In this document: piece by piece, positions 34,497-46,100 of the stretch
Position numbering within the stretch: the first letter of the stretch is position 1
Layout: every line of letters starts with the position of its first letter
Assembly (NCBI GenBank): GCA_030248215.1
Contig: JASANG010001213.1
Location: 211,201-275,200 of the forward strand
Direction of reading: 5' to 3'
Length of the DNA: 64,000 bases
Source of the DNA: Enoplolaimus lenunculus
Lineage: Eukaryota; Nematoda; Enoplea; Enoplida; Thoracostomopsidae
Notes under the pieces: generated by a model
Told to the model about the DNA's origin: nothing
Database searches by the model: none
Seen by the model: the letters and a program-made list of their open reading frames with translations, nothing else
Position numbers and translations under genes: made by a program

Positions 34497-37400
34497 AAAT
34501 CTCAGAAAAATAAATCTTAGAAACACCGCAGGGCCAGAAAATTAACAGCCCTGCGCATAAGGTTGAACGTTTTTTAATGATTCTTAACTTTGCAAGACAT
34601 GATACGTTTAGCAGCGCCCCAAAAGTTGTGAATGGTGCTGGCAAATGCCGAAAATGAAACGCCTCAATGTTCGCTTAATTAAAATATTATCGTCGAATCA
34701 TTATAAATAACCGCATAATAATGTTCCTCTCCTGCCTGACAACATAAATTTGAATAGGCGGACCAGGAATCGATTGCTGCCCGCTCTCGGTACGCTGTTT
34801 GCATCAACTAGTATTTAGGTTTTACGTGCTACAATCTCAGTCACAACAACGTTAATATATACTCAGTTCAGTAGCAAATCAAATATGGCCGATGACTTAA
34901 GAAATTGTTTAACTTAAGTACGCTTTTAGAAACGATAAATTATAGTTTCCTAATGACCTAGCATATTCTCAAGTATCAAGTAGTGCTTAAATATTGTTAC
35001 AGAAACTCAGCCAGTGGACTCATCTTACCGCACACGTTGTGATGGATATAGCGGAATCTGATCCTTGAACCACTGAAAGATTACGGGTTGGTCAACTTGG
35101 ACAGTGTTCGGTGCTACAGATGCGGTCAGATGAAGATCCGAATTACTCGTGACCGCAAAGTCGTTGAATAGTTGGGTAAATGTTGGTGGCGGTGCTGGCT
35201 GAGGAGCTAAAATTAATCAATCCATTATTGAAGTTTTATTGTTATAATGCCTGGTTTATATCACAAAAATACATATAAACAAAACGGAGAGTCGTAAAGT
35301 ATGAGTGTGTAAAGGAAGCTTAAAGTCCTTCCAATAAAAATTTTCTTACAAATACTTCGGAGTATTTATTCAATTAATTAGAAAACTTTATAGTTTAAAA
35401 GTTGCGATATACTTGTCGTGCTGGGACCGTCCGGCTTTATACTTCGGTGAAAAGTCAAACAAATTCTCTTTATTAATTGGTGTGCGGTGCTATTCATAGC
35501 GGTACGGTAATTCAACAACGACGCCGTATACGCCGGCATGTCGGATATCGCCGTGCATAAAATGTTCAAAAAACTGTATTGAAACCTCTACCAAATCGAT
35601 ATTAACATTGAGGTGTAATGAAGAGTCGATGAATGGTCAGTGGCTCGGCGTACCTAAAGGTGAGGTTAAATTTTGGTTAGTTTTAATTTTTAAAACAGAA
35701 AAACAAGTCATTTGGTTTCATAAAACCTTATAATGCAGTCTATGGATACAGCTAAATACCTTGATTCAGCCGCAAACCAACGCTAATTTGCGTAGATCCA
35801 GCAGAATTTTCTGCGACACAGCAGTATTTTCCTTGATCAGCTAATTCAATTGCTTTGATAACCAGTGTGAATACGTGGACATTCGGGCTTGTTTCGTTGT
35901 AAAGCATTTCATGCTTGGCGTTCGATGACGTAATTGTTTGGCCGTCTTTTGACCAAGCAACTGTTGGTATTGGATTTGCCTAAAGTGTTCGAGTCAGATA
36001 TGACGTAAGCATTTAACGTTAAATATCATCTCACTTGCATTAAATTCAACTGATGTTCTGAAGTTAGATACTTTTAAACTTAATTACAAATTTGTTGCGA
36101 AACAAAAAGATATCAACTTTTTATAGTTGAATATATAAAGAGTTGCGTCTGCGGAAATGTTTACCGTCCTCAACGTGAAGTCTCTAAATTTCAACACCAA
36201 CAAATATATTAACAATTTTTAAAAATTCAATTAACCAATTATTCTTTGACAAAACAAAGCATCATTTAGCTCTTCTCTGTTACCAATTTCTGCTTGAGGG
36301 GGGACTCTATAAAGTCGCTACGCACACGTCTTACACATTGTTTTACCTCAAATGTCATTTCGATGCACGCTGTTCGGTGTTGAGCCGATGCTATTACTGC
36401 AGGAGCGCTCATGATCGTTGGCGGAATTAGTCCTGGTTGCAGTTGTTGCTGTTGCTGTTGCGCGAATATTGATTCATGTTGCGCGCGTTGTTGCTGCATA
36501 AAGTCTTGCTGTTCTTGAAAGAATTGTTGTCGCTGTTGTTCAAGTTGTTGTTGCATCGATGCCATCATGTTTGTTTGTTGATCGAGCATGGATTGGTGCC
36601 AAGTGTTGCTAAAAATTTAAAGTAAACGTAGAAAATGGTTTGTGTGTCGTGTACTGAACACGTATTTTTCAGTTTTCAACTACGCAGTACCGAACTGTTA
36701 CTACAGTTGATCGAGTTGAAAATCATAAACACTGGAAGGCGCACTGACTGTGTTTCTGGGAAATGTAATTGTAGCAATTCCGTCTATCATCGTACTTGAA
36801 TTGACCTATGCGGCACTGAACAGCACCGCAAATAAATCGAGCCCGTAGCCAGAAAGGGGCCAGGGGTTCACAGCCCGTCCTGCAAAAGTTTTAGCCCCCT
36901 TAGAAAATTTTCAACCTTTGGTGCAAGTCATAGAATATCCTTGTACGCCTCTCGTAAAAAACGTTTAACCCCCTCTAGCAATTTAAGCTGGCTATGAGCC
37001 CGCACCAAATCTGGAGTTATCTATACATACATTTCTTGACTTATGTCACCGTTAGTAATGGTGTAATTATGGATGTTTAAGGTTCAAAATCCACGTTATA
37101 ACGTTTCGCAGCTTCGGGAGTTTATGACCTTCATTTCAAAATACTGGCTACGTCACTGGTGTCCGGTGCCGTCCATCTACGCACAATAACCGCACCATTT
37201 CTAATAACCCTTTACCTATCAAACCCAGGCATCTCCATGAACCCAGACTGCGGTTGAATCATCATCATTCCATTGTCGAAGCCTTGAATTTGACCAGTCC
37301 CCTGTCTTCCCTGCCCCCCAATTGATAAATTTGCCCCGCTCTGCAACCGGCCGTATTGATTTTCGGCCAAAATAAAATAAGTCGCCGCATCATCTGGCGT

Positions 37401-38470
37401 CACTGAAGCAATCCGTAAGCTGGCTCGGCCATCTGGCTCGTACAGCATGATGTATTTGCCATTGATCGGCGTTAGCGGGTTGCCTTCTTTGAGCCAAGAA
37501 ATCTGAAATTTTTAAACGTCGGGATAAATATGGATGAAAATTTTTTGAGCTTTAGCTGCAATTTACAATGAAAAACATTGAAGCATTTCCTATAAGTTTC
37601 GTACAGAAACTGCAAAGTTTAAAAAGCATCATCTCCTCCGCTTAAAAATAGCGGATCCACTACAGACAGAAAAAAATGGCCTTGGTGTACCTTTGGTACA
37701 GGATTTCCAGTAATAACAGCTTCAAAAGTTGCATCTTGGCCAATGTCGCGAGATATGGGCTGCAGTTGTGACTGAATATGAGGCGGAGCGTGTGGCGCTT
37801 CTGATGTCGCAGTGGTTATACCTCCAGTCATGCCGACATCTTGATCAATACTGCTCCGGATCCAACTCTGAAAATAGAAAGAACGAATTCACAAGCTAGA
37901 TAGTTGAGGCCCGTTGATCAAATTATGGGATAAAATTGAAAACAAAGATAAAAGTATTCCAAAAATAAAGTCGAATTTTCTGAAATTTTAACCTATTTTT
38001 CTATTATACGCTTGCGAGCTTTGACAAAACAGAATCGATTTGGAAATTTTCTGAGAACTTTGGCGAGTCGTGACCACCTCTGAATTTGATACTGAGTTTG
38101 AATTTTAAAAAAAGTCGATTTTTAATAAGACGTTCGAGCTACAGGAAGCTTTTTAATGAAAGCCCTCAAGAGCAAACAACTGAAGAAATTTAAAGCCAGA
38201 TGTGCGTAACTATTGAAACTTTCCGTTGTATAGCCTTTGACTTCGCATGGCACGGCCTTTGGGTTTATGCTTGCTTCGGCATAACCCTACAGGTTTCCTT
38301 TAAGTCCTGCGCAATAGAGGTTCCAAATTTTTCAAACCTGTTCTGGGACATTTCCTGAAAACACCTGCCGCATACGATGGCCACGGCTAGTCGAACTATC
38401 TGCGCCACCAACAGCGTTTCCAGTTGTCACAGTAGAATGCGACGTTTGCATTACCTTACGAGTAATCATA
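28913..38470 (-). CDS. Kettin/titin-like muscle Ig-repeat protein, 3' part, 16 exons
   Basis: Exons: 38470-38338, 37867-37691, 37502-37216, 36608-36347, 35979-35760, 35206-35029, 34328-33997, 33461-33224, 32962-32829, 32513-32345, 32086-31928, 31696-31499, 31149-30952, 30470-30247, 29759-29616, 29061-28913. Every junction is GT-AG and in frame, giving 1,066 aa and a stop. Six Ig domains are each split over two exons; typical signatures are WSKDGQTI, DQGKYCCVAEN, DAASGTYSCTA and DAGVYTCRATNAKGQA. Inserts include Gln-rich runs before Ig2 and Ig4 and a Pro-rich linker (VAPPPPPPASKIPSAPPLPPP region) before Ig6. Ig6, with VVITDFGRAMLTI, and the tail AAGSQSIAALEQRIADPQ resemble kettin Ig domains and linkers. 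Kettin binds actin near the Z-disc, so a sarcomeric role is inferred. The 5' end is not resolved: a 31-bp in-phase exon at 38634-38604 is possible. Confidence 0.92.
29490..29603. mobile_element. MITE with ATTCACACGTG termini (copy 2), short
   Basis: Begins CCTATTCACACGTGTAAG and contains TTGCAAGCTGCACGTGCAAC. It lies in the last intron of the Ig gene only about a dozen bases from the donor of the penultimate exon. Confidence 0.6.
29953..30090. mobile_element. TIR element with short CCTAAG core (copy 5)
   Basis: A 138-bp copy in an intron of the Ig gene. The ends are GGGCCCATGTATAGAACAGG and CCGGCCCTGTCCTATACATG plus GGGCG, flanked by CAACTT at 29947-29952 and 30091-30096. The telomere-like core is only CCTAAGCCTAAGC, so repeat number varies between copies. 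Confidence 0.92.
34434..34495. repeat. ATT microsatellite in an Ig-gene intron
   Basis: Nearly pure TTATTATTA run between exons 34328-33997 and 35206-35029. The poly-Ile and poly-Asn frames across it are artefacts. Confidence 0.9.
36839..36999. mobile_element. Short TIR element with GGGCTCGTAGCCAG ends (copy 1)
   Basis: GAGCCCGTAGCCAGAAAGGGG at the left and CTGGCTATGAGCCCGC at the right are inverted repeats. The interior CCCCCTTAGAAAATTTTCAA recurs at 56745-56905. It lies in an Ig-gene intron. Confidence 0.6.
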
Positions 38471-38603
38471 CTGATACGATTAAATTAAAATTATTTAGCG
38501 CTAAAAAATTCGTTTGAGGTCTATAGATAATGCGAAAAATATGACACCGGAGCCGCGGGTTACGAACTGGAACATTTTAGTTGAGCTGCTATCACTTGTA
38601 CCT

Positions 38604-38634
38604 GGCTGATGGTCGGGATTCGGTACTAAGATCT
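38604..38634 (-). CDS. Possible short upstream exon of the Ig gene
   Basis: Between TTACAG and GTACAAG lies a 31-bp stretch whose phase lets it join the exon at 38470 in frame, reading LSTESRPSAS across the junction. It is short enough to occur by chance. Confidence 0.3.
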
Positions 38635-38842
38635 GTAATTAAGTATTAAAGGTACCAGAACAAAATATCGTCTCTTGTGGTAAACAAAAGTTTGCCAATA
38701 GAGAAATTATTGTATAGTCGGTATACGCTAGTTTAGCATCACTCGTACCATAGACATTGTAAAGTAATTACGTGATCCAAAAAACAAAAGAAAGATTACG
38801 TTAGAAATAATAAGAAATAAGCAAAATTGCAGATGCAGGCAA

Positions 38843-39962
38843 CAGGGTGCGACCAGATACTAAAAACACGAAGTCGGGGCCGGAGCCGGATAATCTAATA
38901 TCCGGACGGAGCCGGAGACGGATAATGAATTCAAATCCAATACTAAATTGCATTCAAATACCAGAACGTAGCTTACAATATTTCCTACCGTTGCTTAAGG
39001 TAGCCAGTCTTTACGTGACAAAGTTTAATATCTCACGCCGATATATAACAGTTTAACGACGACCTCGTTTTACAATACTTTACGTTTTTGTAGCTTTGCG
39101 TTCAGTTGCAATATTGGTTTGAACCATGTTCCTTTTAAGAGCATCCAGTTTTTCATGGATACTATAAAAGAGCGGTGGCTAAGATCAGAGATGGGAGACT
39201 CGGTCTCAGTCTCGGCAAGTCTCGGTATTTGGCAGGTCTCGGTTTCTTGAGTCTCGATGGTTTGGAACCGGCACTAGAGGTCGAGGATTCAGCAAATGCT
39301 GGCAGACCTATAATAAACGAAAGTTAATATTGTTGAAGCAGGTAATGCCTGATTAATAAAATTTCGCTATGAACTTATGAAGAAGTTTCATATTTGCGCA
39401 ATAATTATTAGCAGATATTCTGAAAACACACAAAAACTATGAAAAACTCAAAAAACTACGAACAAACATTAGAAGCAGTTTATTTTAAAAATTTAAAATT
39501 ATATTTTTTTCGGTGATGACCAAAAATTGACCGAGACCGAGACTTTTCATGGCCAATCTCCGCCCATCCCTAGCTTGGATTAAGGCCATTATTTTTGCTT
39601 ATTTTTATGTTGTAGTTTATTAGGCTTACCCTCAGGAGTAATAGAAATATGCCGAGATATATTCTGTTACTTTCCGAGAATAAGACTCGTCATCTATATC
39701 TGGTTTACTAGCGTTATTGTAACCCAATAAATATTGTCAACGTTGACGGTCACAGGCAAACATTTACATTACATGTATGATAGAAAAAATATGTGAAAGT
39801 AAGTCATCAGTTCGATGGTACTTGGCATAAATACGAATGATGGTATAGTTTTTGAAGTTTTTAAAAATAATATCCGGCAAGTTAAAATACCGTAGCTGGA
39901 GCTGGAGCCGGATGTCGATTTTTGCAGGAGCCAGAGCCGGCGCCGCATATAGGGTCACACCC
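38843..39962. mobile_element. CAGGGTG-family TIR element (copy 6) with a nested element
   Basis: Starts CAGGGTGCGACCAGATACTA and ends CATATAGGGTCACACCCTG. GGCCGGAGCCGGA motifs lie inside the left end and GGAGCTGGAGCCGGA inside the right. Its middle holds another inverted-repeat element at about 39187-39583, so the insertion order is visible. Confidence 0.7.
39187..39583. mobile_element. Nested element with GGTCTCGG-type inverted ends
   Basis: The left side reads GAGATGGGAGACTCGGTCTC and the right side ACCGAGACCGAGAC followed by CGCCCATCCC. It sits wholly inside the 38843-39962 element and is therefore younger than it. Confidence 0.6.
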
Positions 39963-40119
39963 TGGCCGGCAAGCAGGTATGTGCTACAATTTTAGGATAG
40001 CTATTTTCGGTCCATTTTCTCTTGCCAGACCTCTTAGATTTTGCATGATCTGTGAGATTTACTTAAGTTTTCACAAAACATTGCCAATATCAAATGCTAC
40101 TATTAATACTGTGGCCAAT

Positions 40120-40340
40120 CTTACTTTTCAGTATGTAACAGGCAGTATTATAGCATATTTATAAGCGTAAAAGCCAAAGCCTATAAGCCTTACCTTGAAA
40201 GCAAACGATAAGCTAATAACTAAGCTAAGGCCGAATCACAAGCCTAAGCCTGAAAAAATTAGTCTAAAGCTTAAGCTTACTTTATTGAATTTCAAAGGAC
40301 CATTAATACTATTACGGTCGCGCACTGGACGTGGGCCACA
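40120..40340. mobile_element. Worn telomere-repeat element
   Basis: CACAAGCCTAAGCCTGAAAAA and TTAGTCTAAAGCTTAAGCTT match the core and right half of the family. The right end ACGTGGGCCAC is recognisable and the left end is lost. Confidence 0.5.
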
Positions 40341-42093
40341 TGTTATCATAAAACATTTTTTTAATACTTGCAATGCGAGGCGTCGCGTGTCATTTTTAAT
40401 ATTTAATTTTATTTGTGGTGAGCGGCAGCGGACGCCAGTGGACTATACAGTAACGTAAAGACATGACTCTTACAGTCAGGAAAAACTAAAGCGATTTTTA
40501 AATTTAGCAAAAACAGCTACCTGACTGGTTTCATTCAATGCCCTTTGCAGAATCGTATTGCAATAAGTTTAGGTATATTCCGCACCTACAATCCAAGTCT
40601 TTGCTTCGCGAAAGACTCCCAGATGTGACCCACACTAGTTTCACAACTTTCCGCATCAAAACTTTTCCGTTTAAAACATAAAACGTCATAAACCAATCAT
40701 TCCTACCCAAATTTGCTAATTACCACGGAAGCTTTGGATGAGACCCTAAATTTTTCACACCTTATGTCACTTACCAAGGGGTAATGTAAAATAAAGAGCA
40801 AATATAAACCAACAAGCCAGAAAATTAACAGCGTTGTAGCATCGTCAGAGCTGATGATATGCAGTAGCACAGCAACTCGCATTTTACATAGCAGAATATA
40901 TTGTAATAAAACTGCAGTGAAAATTGCAGAAACAATATATTTGTAAAGTTTTACGTTGGAATACAAACTTTATAATATAGTGTGAGTCCCTGCTTTTCAG
41001 GTTTTTTCGCGCAAAGCATTAATTTTATGTTTATCTTTCTGATTATAAATGTCATGCGTGTTTGCTACAGGGGGTGAGACCTTAAGAATGTCTCTCCCCC
41101 TTTTCAGACTTATATCTGTTCTAAAACAAAATAATTCCAAATGGAAAATGCTCTTTTGTGTGGGACACATTATTATAGGCAAATTATCTACCATTAATAA
41201 TTGTAAATTTTTGATGGCAATGCCACAAAGGTTGATAGAATTGGCTTTAACCGGGGGTGTTTTCCCGATGTGACACTAAACTCTATTCTTAACCTGACTA
41301 CTTGAACTTAGCAAATTTAGAGGTATTCATCAAGTATCCAATAATAGTGACTGGTACCACGTAGCGCTTCCGTTCTGCCCAAAGATGAAATTACGTGTTC
41401 TGTCACTGGAACTAAATAATATCAGTGTGCGCAGACAGCTACAAATTGGTGTGGCTGAAAATGTCAAAAATTCAAGAAATTCAAACATTAATGTGAGGAA
41501 ACATTTCGAAACGAAAAGATGACAAAATTGGGTACATATACAAACCAAACTGTACACACAAATACAATTGAAGTTTAAATGGGTTAGCACATCAGCCGAA
41601 CTCATCAGAGGGACGGTTTCGATCCTCGGTTGGTTGCATAGATTTCGTCCGCTCTTCAGCCTTGAGTTGTCTAGAACGCTGCGTGCTGTCGCGGCTAAAA
41701 ACTTGACAGCCACATAAGGTTTAGCTAGTGGCTGCATTCGCTAACAAAATAATTTAACGGTAACTGCTGCTGTTTTTCACGACTTTATAAGCAATGATTC
41801 GGCTGACTTTAGCAAACTTATCACCTGTTATTAATAGCATTTTAGCCAAAAAGAACAATACTTCACCTGAAACCTGAAAACGTTTGTATGTATCTCTGCT
41901 GGAATATTAAATCTGCAATTTCAATGCTTTTACCATGGTAAAACATAAATTCAGCGGTTGTTTTTTATTCATTTACCATAGCTTGTCGTTCTGTGTTCAT
42001 TTTTGAGATGTATATAATTCATTGCACGTTTCTAACAATATAGTTTTCGTATGAAATTTTTAAAAATAAACAATCCTATCAATCTCAGCTTAC
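40341..42093. other. Region between the Ig gene and the carboxypeptidase, no firm gene
   Basis: Several exon-like fragments on the minus strand were examined (for example RQLKAEERTKSMQPTEDRNR near 41690-41620), but frames, donors and phases do not give a consistent model. The stretch near 41590-41640 has a B-box-like GGTTTCGATCCTC and may be SINE-derived. Confidence 0.3.
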
Positions 42094-42229
42094 AAAACAA
42101 TATCTTTTCGCCGATATATTGTCCGTCCGCCACTTTTGAATTTGTTTCAGTCATCATTAACAAACTTTCAAGTACACCGCCGCCTTTGTTTTGTTCAATA
42201 CGTACCAATTGTTTAGTAGCCCAATCGTC
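42094..42229 (-). CDS. Possible exon of an unidentified minus-strand gene
   Basis: After a TGCTTAG acceptor the frame reads DDWATKQLVRIEQNKGGG and on to DGQYIGEKILF, 45 codons plus one base, then GTAAGC. Codon use looks like the neighbouring real exons. A phase-compatible 42-bp partner lies just upstream at 42304-42263 (YDWEMSTTGFFVEQ) but its donor is weak. It could be a 5' exon of the Ig gene or of a separate small gene; no family is recognised. Confidence 0.4.
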
Positions 42230-42710
42230 CTAAGCAGTGTTCATGATATATGACATGTAAACTTGCTCCACAAAAAACCCTGTTGTCGACATTTCCCAAT
42301 CGTACTACAGCGTTTTCTGTTGTTTCGTTTTTCTAATAATCAAATTTTAGTTACCACCCGCACACCAGTTCCGACTGCTTACTCTCTGAGTCTTGACAGA
42401 GGCGTATGTCGAATTTTATTTCGCAAGGGTATAGTTGCAAACAAAAATTCTTATGAGCGAGTACGCAGCGAGCTATAATTTTTTAAATTTTAGCAAGCAC
42501 AGCAACATAATTCTTAAGATACAAAGTATTGTAATTCTAAATGCAAGCAGGGAACGTAAAAAACTTAGTCGGATGATTGTCAAACCTGTTGCGTGTATTT
42601 CTCTACTCCTAAACAATTACGGAGGGTATATCTCGCTGAAATGCGTCCATGTCAATCACCTAAATGTTTGCCAAAATCCGTCATGGGCAGCCTGAGTGAC
42701 CATCTCGTCG

Positions 42711-43131
42711 TTACTGCCACCCAGTCCAAACGTAGGTTTGCTGTGTATCAGACCATTTCCACCCACGCAACCGTTTTTTTCGTTTTCCTGATCTGGAGTT
42801 TTTCGATTTTCGTCGCCGTTGAGAGTTGCGGTGTGCTGCCACAGATGTTTTCTGTCGTTGACCACCGCCCAAGCGATCTTGAAAAGTTGTTGTAGTCTCG
42901 GTGATTACTATGTTTTTCTTGTATTCGTTGTTGTAATTGCTGTTGTTGTTGTTGTAGTTAGAGTTATTGTTGTTGTTGTTGTTGTTGTTGTTGCTGTAAC
43001 TGTTGCGTGCAGTGGCATGCGATCGCGCTGTTGTTGCAGTTACTACAAACTGTGGTATTGGTGTTATAGTTGTTCTGGTTGTTGTTGTTGTTGTTGTTGT
43101 TGTTGTGGTTGTTGTTGTTGTTGTTGTTGTG

Positions 43132-43196
<65 letters not shown>

Positions 43197-46100
43197 CGTC
43201 GTCGTTGTTGTTGTTGTTGTTGTTGTTGTCGTTCTTGTTGTTGTTGCTGCTGTTGTTGTTGTTGTCGTCGTCGTTGTTGTTGTTGTCGTTGTTTTCCTAT
43301 ACCGATTTCGACCGCTAAACCGGTTCCATCCTGGCCGAACCTTTTCACGACTCTTTCCACTACTGCTGCCACGAAAGGGTTTTGGCTGTCTTCTATGAAT
43401 TTCAGGGGGCACCAATGGAAATTTGTCGTAGATTTCTTTAAGTTGTCCCCGATTTTGAGGTTCAGGAACGGTGCGAGCAACGCGTTCGAATACTTTCGTC
43501 ACCCCAGCCAGAGTTTCTTCTCCGGTTGGAGCAATATCACCTTCATCCAAGAAAAATCCAAGAGTTACCCAGCTGTCTGGGCGAAGTTCGATACAGTACG
43601 AGTATTTGATACCAATACTCTTTGCCCAATCGTCTGATGTGCCTGTTGTGGGATCTAAAATTAATATCAAATTCTGACATATTTTTTCAATGTGTTTTAA
43701 AAAAATTGCTGATGTGGTTCTGTTTTTTACAAATATGTTATATAGGCAGTTATTTGAGTTGTTAGAAATGTCTGGGTTTGAAATTTTTAGTAAATGACTT
43801 TATAATTTTGCTTTTAGACGCCTGCTGCCACAGGTTTTCTCGACGCTTCGATTTACTTTTGTTTTAACAATCTTGTACGATGTACTTACTTATAATATCA
43901 CTTGAACTTCCGACTCGATATCGTGTTCCATGCACTCTTCTCAAAGCGTCCGCTCCACGCTCAGCCACCATTTTCTTAAAAAAATAAGCGTCCAACTCTT
44001 AATGTTGAGCGGTATTGCACGGGTAAAAAAGATATACACACTGTAAATTACAGTGAGTTGACTTTAACTCAGAATGAGCTGAATCACTTGTCTGCGTTCA
44101 GACTATCAGAACTCACAGTTGTGAGTTTATTCATCAACTCCCCCGGAATCAACGTAACTCATCGGGACAATCAACTCAGCTCAGAGTGAGTTTGTTAAGG
44201 TTTACAGTTATTTACGCAGAAACAACTAACTTTCCGCCTGAGGTGAAAAATTAGCTCACTGGAATTTGCAGTGCAACTATCATCAACTTGTGACAAATTG
44301 TTATGGAGCATCCACGTTATAACGCTTGTGCAGATGCAAAAAAGTGTCCAGTTTACCCCTACAAAGAGAGTACGTTTTACAATTGTAGCTAGAGTGTCTG
44401 GACATAAATAATGGTGTGCTTAGATAGTGGTGTTTGTCCGCAGTCTGTCGTAAGGGACTCGGACAAAACACATGGCGTTTTTTGGGCTGTATGGACATTT
44501 TAAGGTATGTGCAGTAATGCAGATATTGTTATAGAGTTTTATTTGAAACGTGTGAAGTTTGCGTATATACACGCACACAGTTTTGTTTAAATAGTCCCTT
44601 CGGACGGACTCAGTAAATCTGTACACTGTGCATATGGCATAGGGACAAAAACATGTTATTGCCGTAAGGTTAAGACAAATATAAGCTTCCAAACTGGCTA
44701 TGTTTATTGTCGGTACTCTGTAAGAATAACTTGTTCGCGTAAGACCTACTGTCTTAGCCCACTCTGTTCACACAACGTTGATCCTCGGAGGGACAGGACA
44801 ATTTTTTACTTTTTCGCGAGCGTTATAACGTGGATGCTCCATTACACGTACTTTAGAATATTATATTTCAGATTACTTAGAAAATATTAATGTGGGAACT
44901 AGTACAGGATTAAAGGGATGTGGCTCAGATGGCAGGGGCGTTCCACCAAAAACACAAATCCACCAATTACAAATTGACAAAAGTGACCTTGCTGCTTACT
45001 AACTAAGAAGTGTTTCAGGATTGCGATTTTTGTTTTTCATGAACAGTAAAACAAAATCCACCTAAATTTCTTTCTTTTTCACCCAATAGAGCGGTGTGAG
45101 TGGGGCGCTGAATTTCGTGTGTCATTTAAAATTTTTTGAACTCTCAAAAAATACAAATCGTTTAAACACGTTTTAGATATCAAAAACTTTCACGTTTCGT
45201 GCAACAGTAGAAATGTAAAGTTTCGTTCACTGCATCAATTAGTATATAAAAGTAAAACTGGATATATATGCTGTGTCAAGGACGCATCTAACAGGATGGA
45301 TATAGGGTTAGGATACCACCACCACCACCACAGCCACGCAAGATGAAAATTATGAATACAGATTTGATGCTAAAATTGCGTCTGGCTTCTCGTTCGTTTC
45401 GCTCGCTTCTTTTCCTGCGCTCTTTTGCCTTTTGGTTGACTGTACGCATACGATTTTAACCCTTTCTCACATGAATATTTTCTATTTCCCCTGAGACCCG
45501 CTCGTTTTGCTCGCTTGCTTTCCTGCACTCTTTTGCCTTTTGGTTGACTGTACGCATACGATTTTTAGGCAACTCAATGTGAGAAGGGGTTATAGATAGT
45601 AAACTGAAAATTTTTCGCTTAACGCTTTCTCACATGAATATTTTCTATTTCCCCTGAGACCTACTTTTATGCTAGGATTCGAACTCCAGTGATTGGAGTG
45701 GGAGGCGTATACCATCACCACTCAGCTATAGGAGCTTGACGCTCGAGCCCGAGGGGGCTCTCACGTCTTGTGGTGATTTAGTACTATGCATGCGTGTTAC
45801 AATTGTTAAACACGGTGTGATTTCCACATACAGACATTCAACCACCTAAAATTTTGTACGGAATTAAACACAAAAAATTGGTTTCAGATACTTTTACAGA
45901 TTTTAAAATAGTTGCCGGGCTACTAAATATCACAGAAATTTTTAACCCGTTGCTTTCAAGCAAACATAATTACTTGAGAGTGGCGATACAGGGGTGCTTA
46001 AAGAGATGCGACCAGTCTATTTATGCTATTATATACGCTTTTCAAACTTAACAACTAAACGAGGGCAAACTTCGGCGCTGTGTTCGCAGTGTAGTGGGTT

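Noticed and set aside
40703-40966. Hydrophobic 87-codon minus-strand frame, possible membrane protein
   Set aside because: AT-rich sequence often yields hydrophobic frames; no neighbouring exon or family supports it.
41330-41737. 135-codon minus-strand frame
   Set aside because: No family, no consistent splice phases, and a SINE-like B box within it.
42819-43398. Long poly-Val, poly-Leu and Gln-rich frames on both strands
   Set aside because: They are translations of the GTT/AAC microsatellite. Only the frame continuing from the carboxypeptidase domain is supported.
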